NCBI GenBank assembly: GCA_029465975.1
Contig: CM055756.1
Location: forward strand, 1,932,601-1,996,600
Direction: 5' to 3'
Length of the DNA stretch: 64,000 nucleotides
Source: Dallia pectoralis
Taxonomy: Eukaryota > Chordata > Actinopteri > Esociformes > Umbridae
Positions 33,968 through 45,904 of the stretch are shown piece after piece (the stretch's first letter is position 1; each line of letters opens with the position of its first letter). The position numbers and the translations under genes are program-made. The notes below the pieces were generated by a model. That model did not search any database, was not told the origin of the DNA, and saw only the letters and a list, made by a program, of their open reading frames with translations.

Positions 33968-34345
33968 GTAAGAGACACATGTTTACTGTGTTACCACAAA
34001 GAGCCACGTCATACACATGGGCAAAAATAAAATGATGTAAATAAAAGCTTTTCAAAAGACATATTACGGCATCTGGTGGTGAGAATCGAACTACTGCTCC
34101 AAATAGGAATTTATTTCAGTTCGTTATTACGTGTTGGATTTAAATGGTATTTAATATAAACACCACAAACGTATATACTGGCTCCTCAAATTGCTTTTGA
34201 CTGCACTACACCCCTAGTTTATGACACCTGTTTGACGGAAACTATTTTATTTAATTCAAGCCGAGCGAACACGGACATTAAAAAAACAAACTTCTATACG
34301 AACATAAGAGTCGCATGAAACCGGACAATGAGCCGCATGCGGCTG
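33968..34345. mobile_element. partial copy of the 5461-5921 hAT element family
   Basis: Follows the first copy from GAGACACATGTTTACTGTGT through ACATGGGCAAAAAT, CACCACAAACGTATATACTG and CATAAGAGTCGCATGAAACC. The left hAT terminus is missing and the tRNA-like module is mostly deleted, leaving only a box-B-like AGAATCGAAC. Ends near GAGCCGCATGCGGCTG. Confidence 0.75.
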
Positions 34346-34487
34346 AACTAATGGATTAAAACACATGTTTTTTTAAGTAGTTTTCATTATTAATTTAGGA
34401 GTGGCTTGTACGTTTTGTGTGGGTGGCTAGACAACAACTAAAATTCATAAAATCCCTATATTTTTTTCGTCTTTTTTGGGAAGCGTT

Positions 34488-34785
34488 GAGATTGGAGAAC
34501 AACAGCCAATCACAATTGACCTTGTTTAATCCTCTGGTTGGTTTTGTGGCACATTTGTAACGCTCTGTTGAAGTTGAGCGATCGTGTGTCTCAAGACTTG
34601 AGCGCGCACAGAGTGAGGTTGAGCGCGCGGAGGACATGACTTGTGCGCAGAGAACAAGTTTTTGAGCGCGCACCTGCAAGTTGAGCGAGCGTGTATCAAG
34701 ACTTGAGCGCGCACAATATAGTACTCTGTGCTCAAAACGTACAATTACGCGCTCAGGAATGTGTCACTTATATAACGCCATAGAG
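34488..34785 (-). repeat. right arm of the ~300-bp inverted repeat pair
   Basis: Reverse complement of 31622-31924 with only a few mismatches (for example one inserted base and GTTTAATCC for GAATCC). With the left arm it encloses 2.56 kb holding the 24-bp repeat, the Harbinger fragment, the solo LTR and the hAT fragment. Confidence 0.88.
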
Positions 34786-35039
34786 TCCCTTCACATGTGA
34801 AAGCCTGTGGGAACAAACAACACGTCACCTGCAAGCTGGAACAACAAATGCTGTTAGCCAGAGAATTCAATCTTTGCCAAGCGCATGTTTACCCCTGAAT
34901 TCTTTCTGGTTGAGCAGTGTGACAAAAACAGAATGACTTGTGTGTTGTTCCTCGATTTTCTGGAACTGCTTAGGGGTTATGAGGGTAGGCCATAATACAG
35001 TGGTACATAAATCATTCGCAATAAAATGCCAAAACCAAC

Positions 35040-35469
35040 TGTCACAGCTCCCTCCAAATCCATTCTACTCCCATCTGCAGGCAGGCTTCAGCGGTGGTCT
35101 TCACCGGTCTTCTAGCTCCACCGCTCATCCCATCAAATCGTTGGCTTGTCTCGTCATTACGCACACCTGGTGTCCATCCCCTCATTAGTAATTGTATATA
35201 GGTTCCGTGTGTTTGGTCATATCTATGTGTAGAATTGTTTCATGTGTCGTTGATTGAGAAATTTACTTAGAGGAACCGTAGTTCCTTGGTTCTATTTTTG
35301 AGTCCTTGTGACTTTGATGCGCTGTGCCGTACATTTTGTTTTTTTGGAACGAGTACTAGTGAGTACTGTTTTCTAAGCATCTACCGGTAAGAACAGGTCT
35401 AAATAAACACCACTCAAACCCTATTATTCCTTTGTCCTTCTGCTACACCTCACATAAAAAAATGTGACA
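35040..35469 (+). mobile_element. LTR-like element related to the 39349 solo LTR
   Basis: Starts TGTCACAGC. The stretch CTCGTCATTACGCACACCTG, GTGTCCATCCCCTCATTAGT and TGTATATAGGTTCC aligns with the reverse complement of 39349-39782 in the same order. AATAAA is at about 35402. No target duplication was found, so the exact 3' boundary is uncertain. Confidence 0.6.
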
Positions 35470-36272
35470 AAAGTGTTTTAAATTTGTGAATCCCTAAGGA
35501 AAAGAGCAGAAACCACTCAGAAAATGAAATGTAACAACTACCAGAGGTTACTTGCAAACACTGACTATGCACCAATAGCATTTCATTCTCCATTTCTCTC
35601 AAAACTGATTCTAAAGCACGAGTTTGTAAAATGACCTCCAGGTAGCCAACTAAGCATGCAGTATATCACATTAATAATGGTGATTTATTTGAACCTGGCT
35701 TTCATAAAACGTCTAGCTATTGTTAGTGTCGGACTTCTGGAGGACGGTATACTTGAAGACTGAAGAACAGAGGAGAAAGGTAGTGGTGTGGATTGTGTCA
35801 CCTTTAAAACGACTGGTAAATCCTGTCCGCTTGGTTATGAATCTTTATATTTTACATAACCTTTGTGTTTCCTTGAAAAGCTATGTTGGCCGGCTCATGA
35901 CTGAAGACACTGCAGACCCAACTTGCTGGCTTGGAATAGGTCAAACTCCAGCTGGAGATTCTATTTGTGTTAAGTAATTAGGCCAGTGCAGCTTTCTTCT
36001 TACCAGCTAACATGTCGGCCTCCAGACTCCCAGGTTCAATTCATTTATTTCAAAGAATCCCAACAGCCACAACTAACAAGGGATCGTGAGTTATGCCCAG
36101 CAGTATATTAATACAAGGGGCTCACGGGGAAATTAAGCAGCCACACTTTTATTTAAGACATACGTGCACACCTCATGGATATTGTGTCATATATTGTGGC
36201 ATGATAACAGTTGAGGAAGGTTTTAATTGTTTATTACTTGTGTGAATAAGGTCATTTTGCATGGACAGTTGA
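35470..36272. other. gene-free stretch, nothing recognised
   Basis: No supported exon, RNA gene or repeat. Confidence 0.35.
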
Positions 36273-36280
36273 CCAGTAAG

Positions 36281-37198
36281 CAGAGGCGTAGGTTTGGTTT
36301 GAACATTGGTGGGGACACAGTTTAACCAATCTATTTGCTATCGATGCTCCTGCCTGTTGCTAAAACCATGAGCAGAAAGTGTTTGTGCTCACACACACAC
36401 ACACACCCACACACGATACAGCGTTACATACAGTATATTTAAATATATTCAGGTTTAGAGTTCTGTAACAGTACGTAAGTCCATAGTTAACAAAAAATAT
36501 TTCTTAAGCTAATATTAGCTAGCAAAATAGAATAATGGTTTCTTTAAGTCTGCAGGCACAAAAAATTGCTGTAACTAACAATGTAAAGCTAGACATTAAT
36601 TCTACTTACAAATTGTATTTTTGTAAAGAAGGACCTTATATCAGTAATTCGTTTTTAGTGCCATTCTTATAACATCTAAAACAATTGAAATAAGCAGTTT
36701 GGTATGATGATATTAACAAATCCTTTTACTAGTTTGCAGGTACTAGTTAGCATTGCTTTCCACCACAACTACTGTATAGTCTTTATTCAAGACAAATGAA
36801 TGTCTGATAACTAGCAAGCAAACAATTCAGTGGTTGTGTTCCAGTTACTGAGCTCGCAAAGGCTCGTTAACGTTAGAAATACTATACATGTTCAACACAA
36901 ATATACAGGAGTGTAATATAATTAGATGTTATCGTTATTATTCACTCAATGTTAACGTATACCATACAGGAGTAGCCCGCTAAAAAGCCAATCATTAAAT
37001 CTCTTCTCACAGTCGTGCTTTGACGCTCACCTGACCACTGTGATCAGCGCTCTCCTGCCAATCAGGAGTAACGCTGACCTCGAGAGGTTTAACCAATTGT
37101 GGAGCTGAAAAATGAAAAAAATCTGTTTAGACGCGCGATTATTGGTGGGGACAATTACATGTTTCCTAAACATTGGTGGGGACATGTTCCAACCTATG
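36281..37198. mobile_element. hAT-type non-autonomous element with 8-bp target duplication
   Basis: A perfect 8-bp direct repeat CCAGTAAG lies at 36273-36280 and 37199-37206. The left end CAGAGGCGTAGGTTTGG pairs imperfectly with the right end (reverse complement CATAGGTTGG). The motif CATTGGTGGGGAC recurs near both ends (36303, 37139 partially, 37170). No transposase frame inside. A (CA)n microsatellite lies at about 36389-36416. Confidence 0.75.
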
Positions 37199-37206
37199 CC
37201 AGTAAG

Positions 37207-39343
37207 TACAATAAGATTTGTCCTTTTACAGTCTGTTGTAGACTCCACTATGCTCCAGCATTTCATTGTCTAATGGTCTACTAGCACATTGTCTCCGTCT
37301 ACGCAAACCGCCATCGTGGGATATAGGTTCAATAAGGTGTATTACAGCATACCATCTGTTCAGCATGTTCATTTTTAAGCTTTCCCTGTCAAGCAATCCA
37401 ACCACCGTGCGCTCAGTTACCTGTCCTCTTCTATTCGGAGGATCAGTAAGAACGTGTGCCAGCCAAATTACCTGTCGGCTTCTCCATTTCCTGCTGACTG
37501 CCGACCTTTCCCAGGGCCAAACCCAGTCACACCGCCCTATTGTTTTATTGAGCATGAACAAATAAGAGGTCCATTCTCCTGACCTTTCATTCCCATGGAT
37601 GCTAGCTGGGCTTGAGTAACCTTATCCTGACAAAAACAGGCCTTTTTTCACTCCCCTCAGTGTGAGGTTTGGTCACTCCTGGCCTGTCTGTGGCCTAGAC
37701 AGCTGCTGGGCCTGTTTACTGCTGCGGCTGCCTCAGGGGGGAGCATTCTTCATACCTGTTCAATGTCAGCACATTCAGACCCTCATTGTGCCCGGCCTCT
37801 GCAATGGGAGCACATAACATTATCCTGAGCACTTCATAAAACCAGTGATCCCCTTCTGGGAACGTTTTGGCATCGAGGAGCAGGACATAGTTGCTCTTTG
37901 GTTACATTTAGGTATATATTGGAAACTTAGAGGAGCAGGCTGCTGGGAAGTGAGGTGTGCTGAGGTGTCAGTTATCTCTAAATGTTGTGCTTTTTTGTAT
38001 CCTTCTCCTTGGAAAGGGCATCAATAGCTACTATGGCTTAATGTCTGACCGAATAACACACCCTCACTCTCCAATAACCAAATGGTCATGCAGACACCAG
38101 ACTCCAAATATGTTGGCCTTCACAAACAAACGTTGGTATTTATGATTGTGTAATACCTATTTATAACCAGAAAGTTCATAACAACTTTTCCAGTGATGAA
38201 TTGAATAATAAAAACATATTTTCCCTGTTATTCTCATGTTAATGTTATTTTCCATCGATAGCTGGACTGGTATTGATTCAGTTATTTTAATTGTAAACTG
38301 CGAAAGTGTTAATCTGTACATATCTGGCACATATATATTGGTAAAATTGAAAGTCACAATTGGTTAAATTTTACAAAGGCCCTTAGCATTTCCTCAGTTG
38401 CAAAGACAATCTAAACCTCAGACTGGCCAATAAAACAGATTATGATGTACAAGAAAACACAGACGGAGGAAGAACTCTGCATAGAAGGCCAGCATCACCT
38501 CTTGACTTTGAGACGGGTTTTGCAGGTACTATTTAATGAAGCTGCCAGTTGAGGACCTGTGAGGCGTCTGTTTCTCAAACTAGACATCTACTAAAAACTC
38601 TTAAAATGTATTTGTCCTCTTGCTTAGTTGTGCACCGAGGCCTCCTACAACTGGTTCTCTTCTGGCTAGAGCCAGTTTGTTTATGTGAAGGGAGTAGTAC
38701 ACATAGTTGTACAATAACTTCTGTTTCAATTTCTTACATGGACAAATATGAACTGACCAGTTTTAGACGATGATTCTTTTTTTTTAGCTATTTTGAACCT
38801 GTAATCAAACCCACAAATGTTGATGCTCCGCATATTATTACAAAGGAACGTTTTATGACACCATGCATAGCAATTCTGGATGCAGAAAACTATTGATGTA
38901 CAGGAACTTGTATTCACCATTTCTATGAGCTGAGTTAAGGGTCAAATATTGAAGGTACCTTTCGGGTGCCTAGATTGTTGCCATTGCGTAAACTTTTTCT
39001 TCAAACCAGGAAAACCCCTCAAACCAACAGTTATGTTATCAGTGGTTTTGGTTAACCTGCCACAGCTTCCTCATCCTGCAAGCTAACATTTCAAAGCTAC
39101 ATAGATGTCAGTCTGGTAATGATGAGTTAAGTTTAACTGGGCCAATCAGTGCATTTTCATCAATTAAGGCTTTTTCTGAGGAGCTGATTGTTGATACTGC
39201 AATAGCATAAGTATATCTGCACTGGAGGAGACGGTTAAAGTAAGTTACTGAATTATGGCATTTTTGGAACAAGGTCAAGTGCATTGTGGGCTTGATAAGT
39301 TGTAGGTCAATTCAGTCACATACAAAAAACATTTCCGCACAGC
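37207..39343. other. gene-free stretch, nothing firmly recognised
   Basis: No exon with splice support. A 111-codon minus-strand frame at 37226-37561 (NRRGQVTERTVVGLLDRES ...) has no recognised family. Confidence 0.35.
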
Positions 39344-39348
39344 CATTG

Positions 39349-39782
39349 TGTCAGTGTTGTAGGTGGCGGAAGGATGGAGCCAGACAACTCACGGAACAGT
39401 ACTCTTAGTGTCCTTTTAATATAGTACGGACAACCCATAGTACTTAATTAAAGCCCCCAGGCAACGTAGAGGGTGCGACGCAGCGCACAAACTGCTACAA
39501 AACTCCTCACACGGAGTTATAATATAGAAGAGCCGAGCTCACACAGAGACCCGGCTGCACAGTAAAACACGTAACGTATAACAATTCCACACAAAGACAA
39601 CCAATACAAAGGGAGCTTATATACACCTCTAATGAGGTAATGGACACCAGGTGAGTGATGACGAGACTGAACAAGGTGTGCAGGGAGGGCGGAGATTCGG
39701 TGATGACTAATAGGCCGGGGAGGACGACCGCCGAATACCGCCCGCAGGTGGAGCTGCCGCTTCTCCAGTAGGAGTCATGACA
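39349..39782 (-). mobile_element. solo LTR on the minus strand with perfect 5-bp target duplication
   Basis: On the + strand it starts TGTCAGTGTTG and ends GTCATGACA, flanked by CATTG at 39344-39348 and 39783-39787. Read on the minus strand it has a TATA box (TGTATATAAGC, about 39612-39622) and ATTAAA near 39411, then 60 bases to the end, giving its orientation. No internal region is attached. It is related to 35040-35469. Confidence 0.88.
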
Positions 39783-39799
39783 CATTGGAAACGCTCCAT

Positions 39800-40018
39800 G
39801 CCCAAACGGTTTGAATCCCAGACTGACAAGACCAATATGCACGTAGCGTTTAAATATAATCTTGCGGGATCAGACGGCTGTGCGAGGCACGGTTTTTCTA
39901 GCTGCCGGATAAATTCGGAACTTCATGTCTACGGCTCAACCAGCTGTTGAGGTAGGAAATTAGTAGTCATGGAAACGCTTTTTCAACACTTCCAGAAATG
40001 ACCTTATGCTGTCTGCTG
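39800..40018. repeat. dispersed repeat relative of 2690-2770
   Basis: TTTAAATATAATCTTGCGGG, ATCAGACGGCTGTGCGAGGC parallel the sequence near 2728-2775. Class unknown. Confidence 0.35.
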
Positions 40019-40249
40019 TCAACTCAGTCTCACACAGAGATTACCGTCTCCGGATTTAGACGTGGCCTCCCTATTCTGGCCCGGGCCACGCGGCTCGTAA
40101 CTGGACCCGGGTGGCCCTGAGCATCTCTCACCGGGACTAGAAGGACAGATAGGATCCACACTCAGATCCAGACCCAAAGTGTTTACTGGTCTGTAATTCT
40201 CAGTGTCAATCTGCTCGCTATCTCTTCGCGGATCATCACACCGAGCCAA
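40019..40249 (-). other. GC-rich minus-strand open frame, unidentified
   Basis: Seventy-six codons of GC-rich sequence in an AT-rich neighbourhood, encoding a polar stretch (SPGERCSGPPGSSYEPRGPG and similar). On the minus strand a possible acceptor (TTATTTTTAATAACAG) lies just upstream. It could be an orphan exon, a fragment of a multicopy gene family, or chance. Not recognised. Confidence 0.2.
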
Positions 40250-40259
40250 CAGGGAACAC

Positions 40260-42680
40260 TGTTATTTTTATTATTATTAATGTGTTATTATAGCTGCCAC
40301 CCTGTGAGCAGTACATGCAACCTGTCAGACAACTTGATGTATTTTTGCAGACACCTCATTCCCTAGGCTTGTGTTGGCCAGGTCTGGCCCTCAAGTACTC
40401 CTAACATCCCACAAACTTGTATTAAAAAATGTGCTATTGTGTTATCCCTAATGACCAGAATATGTATAGCAGGTATTATACATTCCAAACACGATATCCT
40501 TATTTCATAGATGTTAGAAGATATGCTATTAAACAACTATTTTACTCATCAATAGAACATGGGCTTTTGCCAAATTACTAATACTTAATTGAGCCCATTG
40601 GAAATTCATGATATTTGCGGTCTGGTATTCCCACCAGCATTGCTCACCATGGTTAATGTAATTGAATTTCGGGTCAGATACATACAGTCGTAACCTGGCG
40701 GATTTGAAACGTTGGCATTACATGTCTATCCTTGAACTCCCCGTTGCTAGTAAGGTGCCTGGCAATGTTGATGTTCTTTGAGTCTCTTGCTCAACTTGTA
40801 AAGAACACGCTGCTTTGGCAATCAAACTCAAGACACAGCTGCAATGGGAAAACACTATGACAATTACACACCACAATGATTTAAACATTGAAATGATTTG
40901 GTATTTAGGCAGTGTGTAATGTGTATAGCCCGCTGCGTTACTTTAAGGCCTGTGTCTTTGTATAGCACACTGAATGGAGGTTGGTTGGACCACGACAGTT
41001 GAATGAGCACTCCGTCTGGCATGTTTCCAAGGGTGATGCAATAAGACAACGAACGCCCGACTCTCAACTACCGATGACCTGCTCCATTTTGGTTGTGTCG
41101 GGGCTCTGGGAAAACGTAGCACCAAAGTTCAGCCGCTTCTCACCACACTTCCTTATAAGAAACTGGGAACCCTGATAGTAAGTGTAGGGATATTCTTTCC
41201 AGAGCCTCAAACGTTCAATTGCTCTCACCCTAATGTGACTTTCGCCAGGTCACCTGCACAAAATGGCCAGCTGAGCTGGGTTGACATAGCGGAGGCTAAT
41301 TAAGGGTCAGGCACAAATAAAAAGCATTGGACACTTGGAACGGATCATGATCAATTGCAAAGGTTGCCTACACAATTAGCTAACGGGTGGAGTAAATGGA
41401 TTTGTGTGTTTATATATACGAAACTGAAAACCTAAGCCTCCTAATATATTTTAAAGTATTTCCATAGACAGTATAGTTTTGCAAAACCATTTAATGTCAA
41501 CTGCTGTTATGCTGCCAACATACCATGAAATGATGTAACGTAACTTTTTAACTGTTTAAGCAAATGGATCCTTCCAGTGAATTCCGGCGAGACGACTGAA
41601 ATGTAGGGTGAACATAACATTACAATAGTCAGTATTGCATTTTAATCCAGGCCTGATAGCAAGATGAATTCTCAAAGAGGTTTCTCGTCAAGCATTAAAG
41701 TTGTCCCATGGGACCTTAAATGTCTCTCATACCAGCCTTGGTAAGAGAGACCCACTGGGATGGTATTTTTCTTTGGCCAAGGAGCCGCTCCTGTGAAATG
41801 CCCATGTCCATAGCCTTTACAATCTGGCTTGAACCAGCTTGGCCACTCTTATAGGGTTCAGTCTCCCTGCTGAGAACAGCTGGTGTGCTGGCTGACACTG
41901 TTCACACGTACGACTTTCAACTCACAAAATAATATGAAACAAAAACGCAGCTATGACCACGGTACCATTCAACTGTTCTACATTTCCAAAAAATACGCTT
42001 CAGTACAATTCAAGTTGATGGGGCAGTTGAACCAGCGACCTTCGAGCACACAAGCAACTGCTAATATCACTTATATACCCATAATTCATTTGGCTGGCCT
42101 AAAAAAAATGTGAACGCCAAGTTATATTCTTTGCACAGTTACTACTGTTAGCCTTTGTCGGGCAGCAGAGTCCACAAGAAGGCATTGAAACTTATGTCAG
42201 GATAAATAATTTTATATACTTTGTCATGACAATTTGATCAAACGGAAGTGTTCTGATCAGGTTTTATTTTCAGAATTGGAAAGAGTTTTACTGCCATGTA
42301 AGTTTCACAACAAACAAGGAATGTGTTCTGTTCTGGGGCATTACAAGTGACATCATTGAGCATATACATTTCCCCATATTGATGCTTTTAATCCTGCCTG
42401 CCTACTTGATTGCAATGCATGTGACTCTCACACGATGATGACCACCGTGACCCAAGTGCTGTAACTTGTGAAAATCCAAAAAAGGCCACCTGCACTGCAC
42501 CCAGGAGCCCAAAAAAACATGCGTCACCACCATGCGAGCCTCTCATTTAACTCATGGGTTGGTGACAGCTTGCTCCACAGCTCAATTTTGACATGGATGT
42601 TTTGATGTCGATGAGGTATTACATTTGGGGCAAGCTACATCGAGATCACACTGTGGTTGTGCTGTGGTGAACCCCTTAAC
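40260..42680. other. gene-free stretch
   Basis: No exon recognised. 42258-42330 resembles the dispersed repeat fragment at 26730-26800. Confidence 0.35.
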
Positions 42681-42836
42681 TTCTGTTGGTCATTGTGTTT
42701 TACGGGGCTACGGTTGGAGGCAGTGTCAAGGGGCATGTGACTGCGTGGTGGGAAGGGCCAAATGAAGCCCTCTCAGCTCCAGGCAAAAGACACTTGATAC
42801 GAGGTATGACGGGAACCAAAATAGCCTCGCCGAGTG

Positions 42837-42842
42837 TATATA
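42837..42842 (+). promoter_or_regulatory. ppp1r27: candidate TATA box of ppp1r27
   Basis: GTGTATATAGGGAACC lies 372 bases upstream of the ppp1r27 start codon, in a locally GC-richer segment. It would place transcription start near 42870 with an uninterrupted 5' leader. Position and motif only; no experimental support. Confidence 0.4.
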
Positions 42843-43213
42843 GGGAACCTCTCGCTCCTGCTTCATCAGACTACCAGCCTGTACCAAGCCTGAGGAGACT
42901 GTATACTGACATATCAAAAAAGAGACACAATAACTCCTGAAAACCAGAACCAGAAGGGGGAAAAGACTTGCAAAGAGCATGTTCCGCAAGTGAGACGGCG
43001 CTGGGAAAGTGTGGATTCTGTGCAAAGAGTAGACGTCCTACTTTAATTGGAACCTCTAGGATCTGAATGAAGTGAGGAAAGTCAAGGACAATTTGCGTGA
43101 TAAGGGCAAAGGACTTAGGAATTCATTTTTCCCCCAGCTAGTTTTCTTGGATTTTCCCACCCTTCCTCCTGCGCTGAGAGCACAGGGGAGGAAGAACCCT
43201 GTCGACTGCAGGG

Positions 43214-44753
43214 ATGAAATACAGCTACCAGCTACCAGTGTCGTCGTACACCTCGCGATTGAGTCAATGCACTCCAGCGACATACACGCCAACACACTAC
43301 ACCCCTAGCATTTACACACCAACACACTACACATCAACCAATTACACGCCAACACACTACACATCAACCAAGTACACACCAGCACACTATGTGTCAGCCA
43401 AATACACCCTGACCCAAAACACATCAACTAAATACACACCCAGCTCATATAGCCCAAGTCACTACACCCCAACACATCACATCGCCTCCCTTTACACAAC
43501 CCCGTCCAAAACCAGTCCAACTTACACACCTTCGCACAGCAAGGGATCTCGGTACAGTGCCGCCACACGCTGCACAGCTCGAGCACCCGCTCAGCAGAAC
43601 TCCGCGCCTCTGCCGCTAAAGCCCGTCCGCGCCGTACACTTCTCCAACGACATTATCTTCCAGGACATCGTCCGACATGGAGACATGGAGCAGATTGGAC
43701 GCTTCATAAGAGCGAGGAAAGTACGCCTGGATACGTTCTTTCCTTCTGGTGAGTGAGTGCAAGTGGTGAGAGGGTGTCTGAGGTTACTAGGGTCTGTCTG
43801 AGTGAAAATGGCATCACTAAGATTAGCCATTTTAAGTGAGAAATTACTTTTTCGGCAATATCCCCCCCAAAAAATATTTTTGTATTTAGATTCTTCGGCG
43901 ATAAATGCAGGTGCTGACCAGCTGAATGTTGTGTTATATAACATGTGATATTATTATTATAATTTTTTACTGTACCAATTGCATTGGAAAATGGTTTAAA
44001 ATAGGACTAAGGCATTACGTGGTTTGTGGTGTGTTGCCAACAGACCACAGCAAAGTGCTGTGTCTAGACACTCTGCAATGCATCACGCCAACGATTTTCT
44101 ACATTTGTGATGTTCTGTTTGATCTGCACGTTTGTGATGTTCTGTTCGACCTGCACGTTTGTGAAGCAAAGAGCAAGGGTTGAAGAGACAGCGGGGCAGT
44201 GTGGGGTTGAAAGTACAGCCGGGCCCTCCTCTGATGAAGCCCATGTACCTCTCTCTGTGTGCAGGTATGGCAGCGCTCCATGAGGCCGTCCTCACAGGGA
44301 ACCTGGAGTGTGTGAAGCTGCTGGTGAGATACGGAGCTGATGTCCACCAGAGGGATGAGGACGGTTGGACCCCGCTACACATGGCCTGCAGTGACGGCTT
44401 CCCAGAAATCGCCAGGTCAGCCTTCTGTTGGTGAATACATTGAATACGAACTCACAAAACAGAATATTTGAGAGATAACATTCCTGACAAAAAAAGTTTT
44501 GGTTTAATAGCTTCACATGCTGGTAAGCTGTTTGAACCAGTCATAAAACATTACATAACCAGTGTAAATATAGACAATAAAGCTGATGAGTGGATGTGAC
44601 TCGCATTGAACTTCACTATTTTGTCCCTTTAGCTACCTGCTCTCTCTGGGTGCCAGCGCTGACACAGAGAATGCAAATGGAGAGAAGCCAGCAGACCTTA
44701 TTGATCCAGAATGTATAGAGCTGGTCAAGCTATTTCCAACGGGTTGTGTTTAA
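43214..44753 (+). CDS. ppp1r27: protein phosphatase 1 regulatory subunit 27, 3 exons
   Basis: Ankyrin-repeat protein that binds the PP1 catalytic subunit (family knowledge; also known as DYSFIP1/toonin, linked to dysferlin and muscle). Exons 43214-43748, 44265-44415 and 44633-44753, phases 1 and 2, total 807 nt, 268 aa. The PP1-docking RVxF motif is R139-A-V-H-F143, followed by SNDIIFQDIVRHGDMEQIGR. Ankyrin repeats follow: GMAALHEAVLTGNLECVKLL, GADVHQRDEDGWTPLHMAC and YLLSLGASADTENANGEKP. The C-terminus ends LVKLFPTGCV. The family is usually near 155 aa; the extra length is an N-terminal Tyr/Thr/Pro-rich tandem repeat (about residues 20-105). The ATG at 43214 begins MKYSYQLPVSSYTSR and has no closer in-frame alternative that keeps the repeat. 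Downstream AT-rich 3' UTR. Confidence 0.93.
43265..43530 (+). repeat. ppp1r27: coding minisatellite in ppp1r27 exon 1 (YTP repeats)
   Basis: Units of about 30 nt (TACACACCAACACACTACAC type) encode YTPTHYTSTN-like decapeptides about eight to nine times, keeping frame. This explains the long N-terminus relative to mammalian PPP1R27. Confidence 0.85.
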
Positions 44754-45900
44754 CCTACTGGCCACTGACAGCACGAGAAATAACGGAGCTTGGTGTGGAC
44801 ACATGGACAGACAGCTCTGGTCTTGACACTGGAATGGAAAAACCCAGCCAGAGAAATGTTGAAAGACTGCAGGGACCAGGCCATTTTTCCTACTACAGAG
44901 AACTTGTACTCATTTTATAATAGTGACGCAGGCTGCTTTTTGGAATGGTTTTCAAAATAATCGGACTAAGCTTTGCTTTTTTCTTTTGCATATAATATAT
45001 GTACTTTTTTGATGCTTGTCCTACCATGCAAATCAGTTTTGACTTTTTAGTTGTCCCAGGTTCTTAGGCTGGTCAAACCCCTAACTCAGCAGCATTTTGT
45101 TTTCCAGAGAATGGGTCAATCTTAATGTAGATTATTCAACAAGAAAATGGCCCCATTACACTTTCCAAAACTAAAGATAATAATAAGAATACTAACAATA
45201 ACAATGATGGAGAAAAGACAATTTTAATTCAATGCGTCCAAAGTACAGTCCGTACTTTAGACTGAATTTGGCATTGAATTTGTTTGTATGTTTATGCAAT
45301 GAAAAGTTGTGCGTAACCTCTCTGCTGGGCAGAGAAAGGGGCTGAACAACTAAAGATATCAAAAATTACATTTGATTTGGTAGGACTGAAATCATTCAAA
45401 AATAGCTAGCATGCCACAAAGCACTGGTGCTGCTGTATTGCCATGTTTCCAAACATGCTTTGCTGTTGTTGTTTTTATGAAATGGTTAACAGCGTTGCTA
45501 AGTGTAAGTGGGAATCTGCTGCTTACCGGTAATCTAATGACTGTCACCAAATTAAAGTCTTATTTGTATTTTTTTAAGTAAATATTTTCATAAATAAATA
45601 TTTTTTTTAAATATTGCTGAAATATCCATGCATTTTGGAATTCATTTCTGTTGATCTCACTGAAAATGTATATGGTTTCATTACTTCTAGTAGGGCTTTA
45701 ATCCTAGTCAAAGCAAACCCACAGCAAACCCTGGAGTCCAGCAGAGGGCAGTCTAAAAAAATGTTTTCATCCCTATTTAGACCATGTGTGTGTTGAAATA
45801 TATTATACTGATAGAGTGAGCAGTGAAAAAAAAGCAGAACAGATGTTTTTTGAGATTGTCCATGTCTGCAAAAAGTAGACAAATTAACTTTGCCTGAGGT
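44754..45900. other. ppp1r27 3' untranslated region and AT-rich flank
   Basis: ATTAAA occurs near 45552 and AATAAA near 45594 after the stop at 44753; either could be the polyadenylation signal. No other gene seen. Confidence 0.4.
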
Positions 45901-45904
45901 GTGC

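Noticed and set aside
37226..37561. 111-codon minus-strand frame as a gene
   Set aside because: No recognised family, no supporting splice sites, and it lies beside a hAT element.
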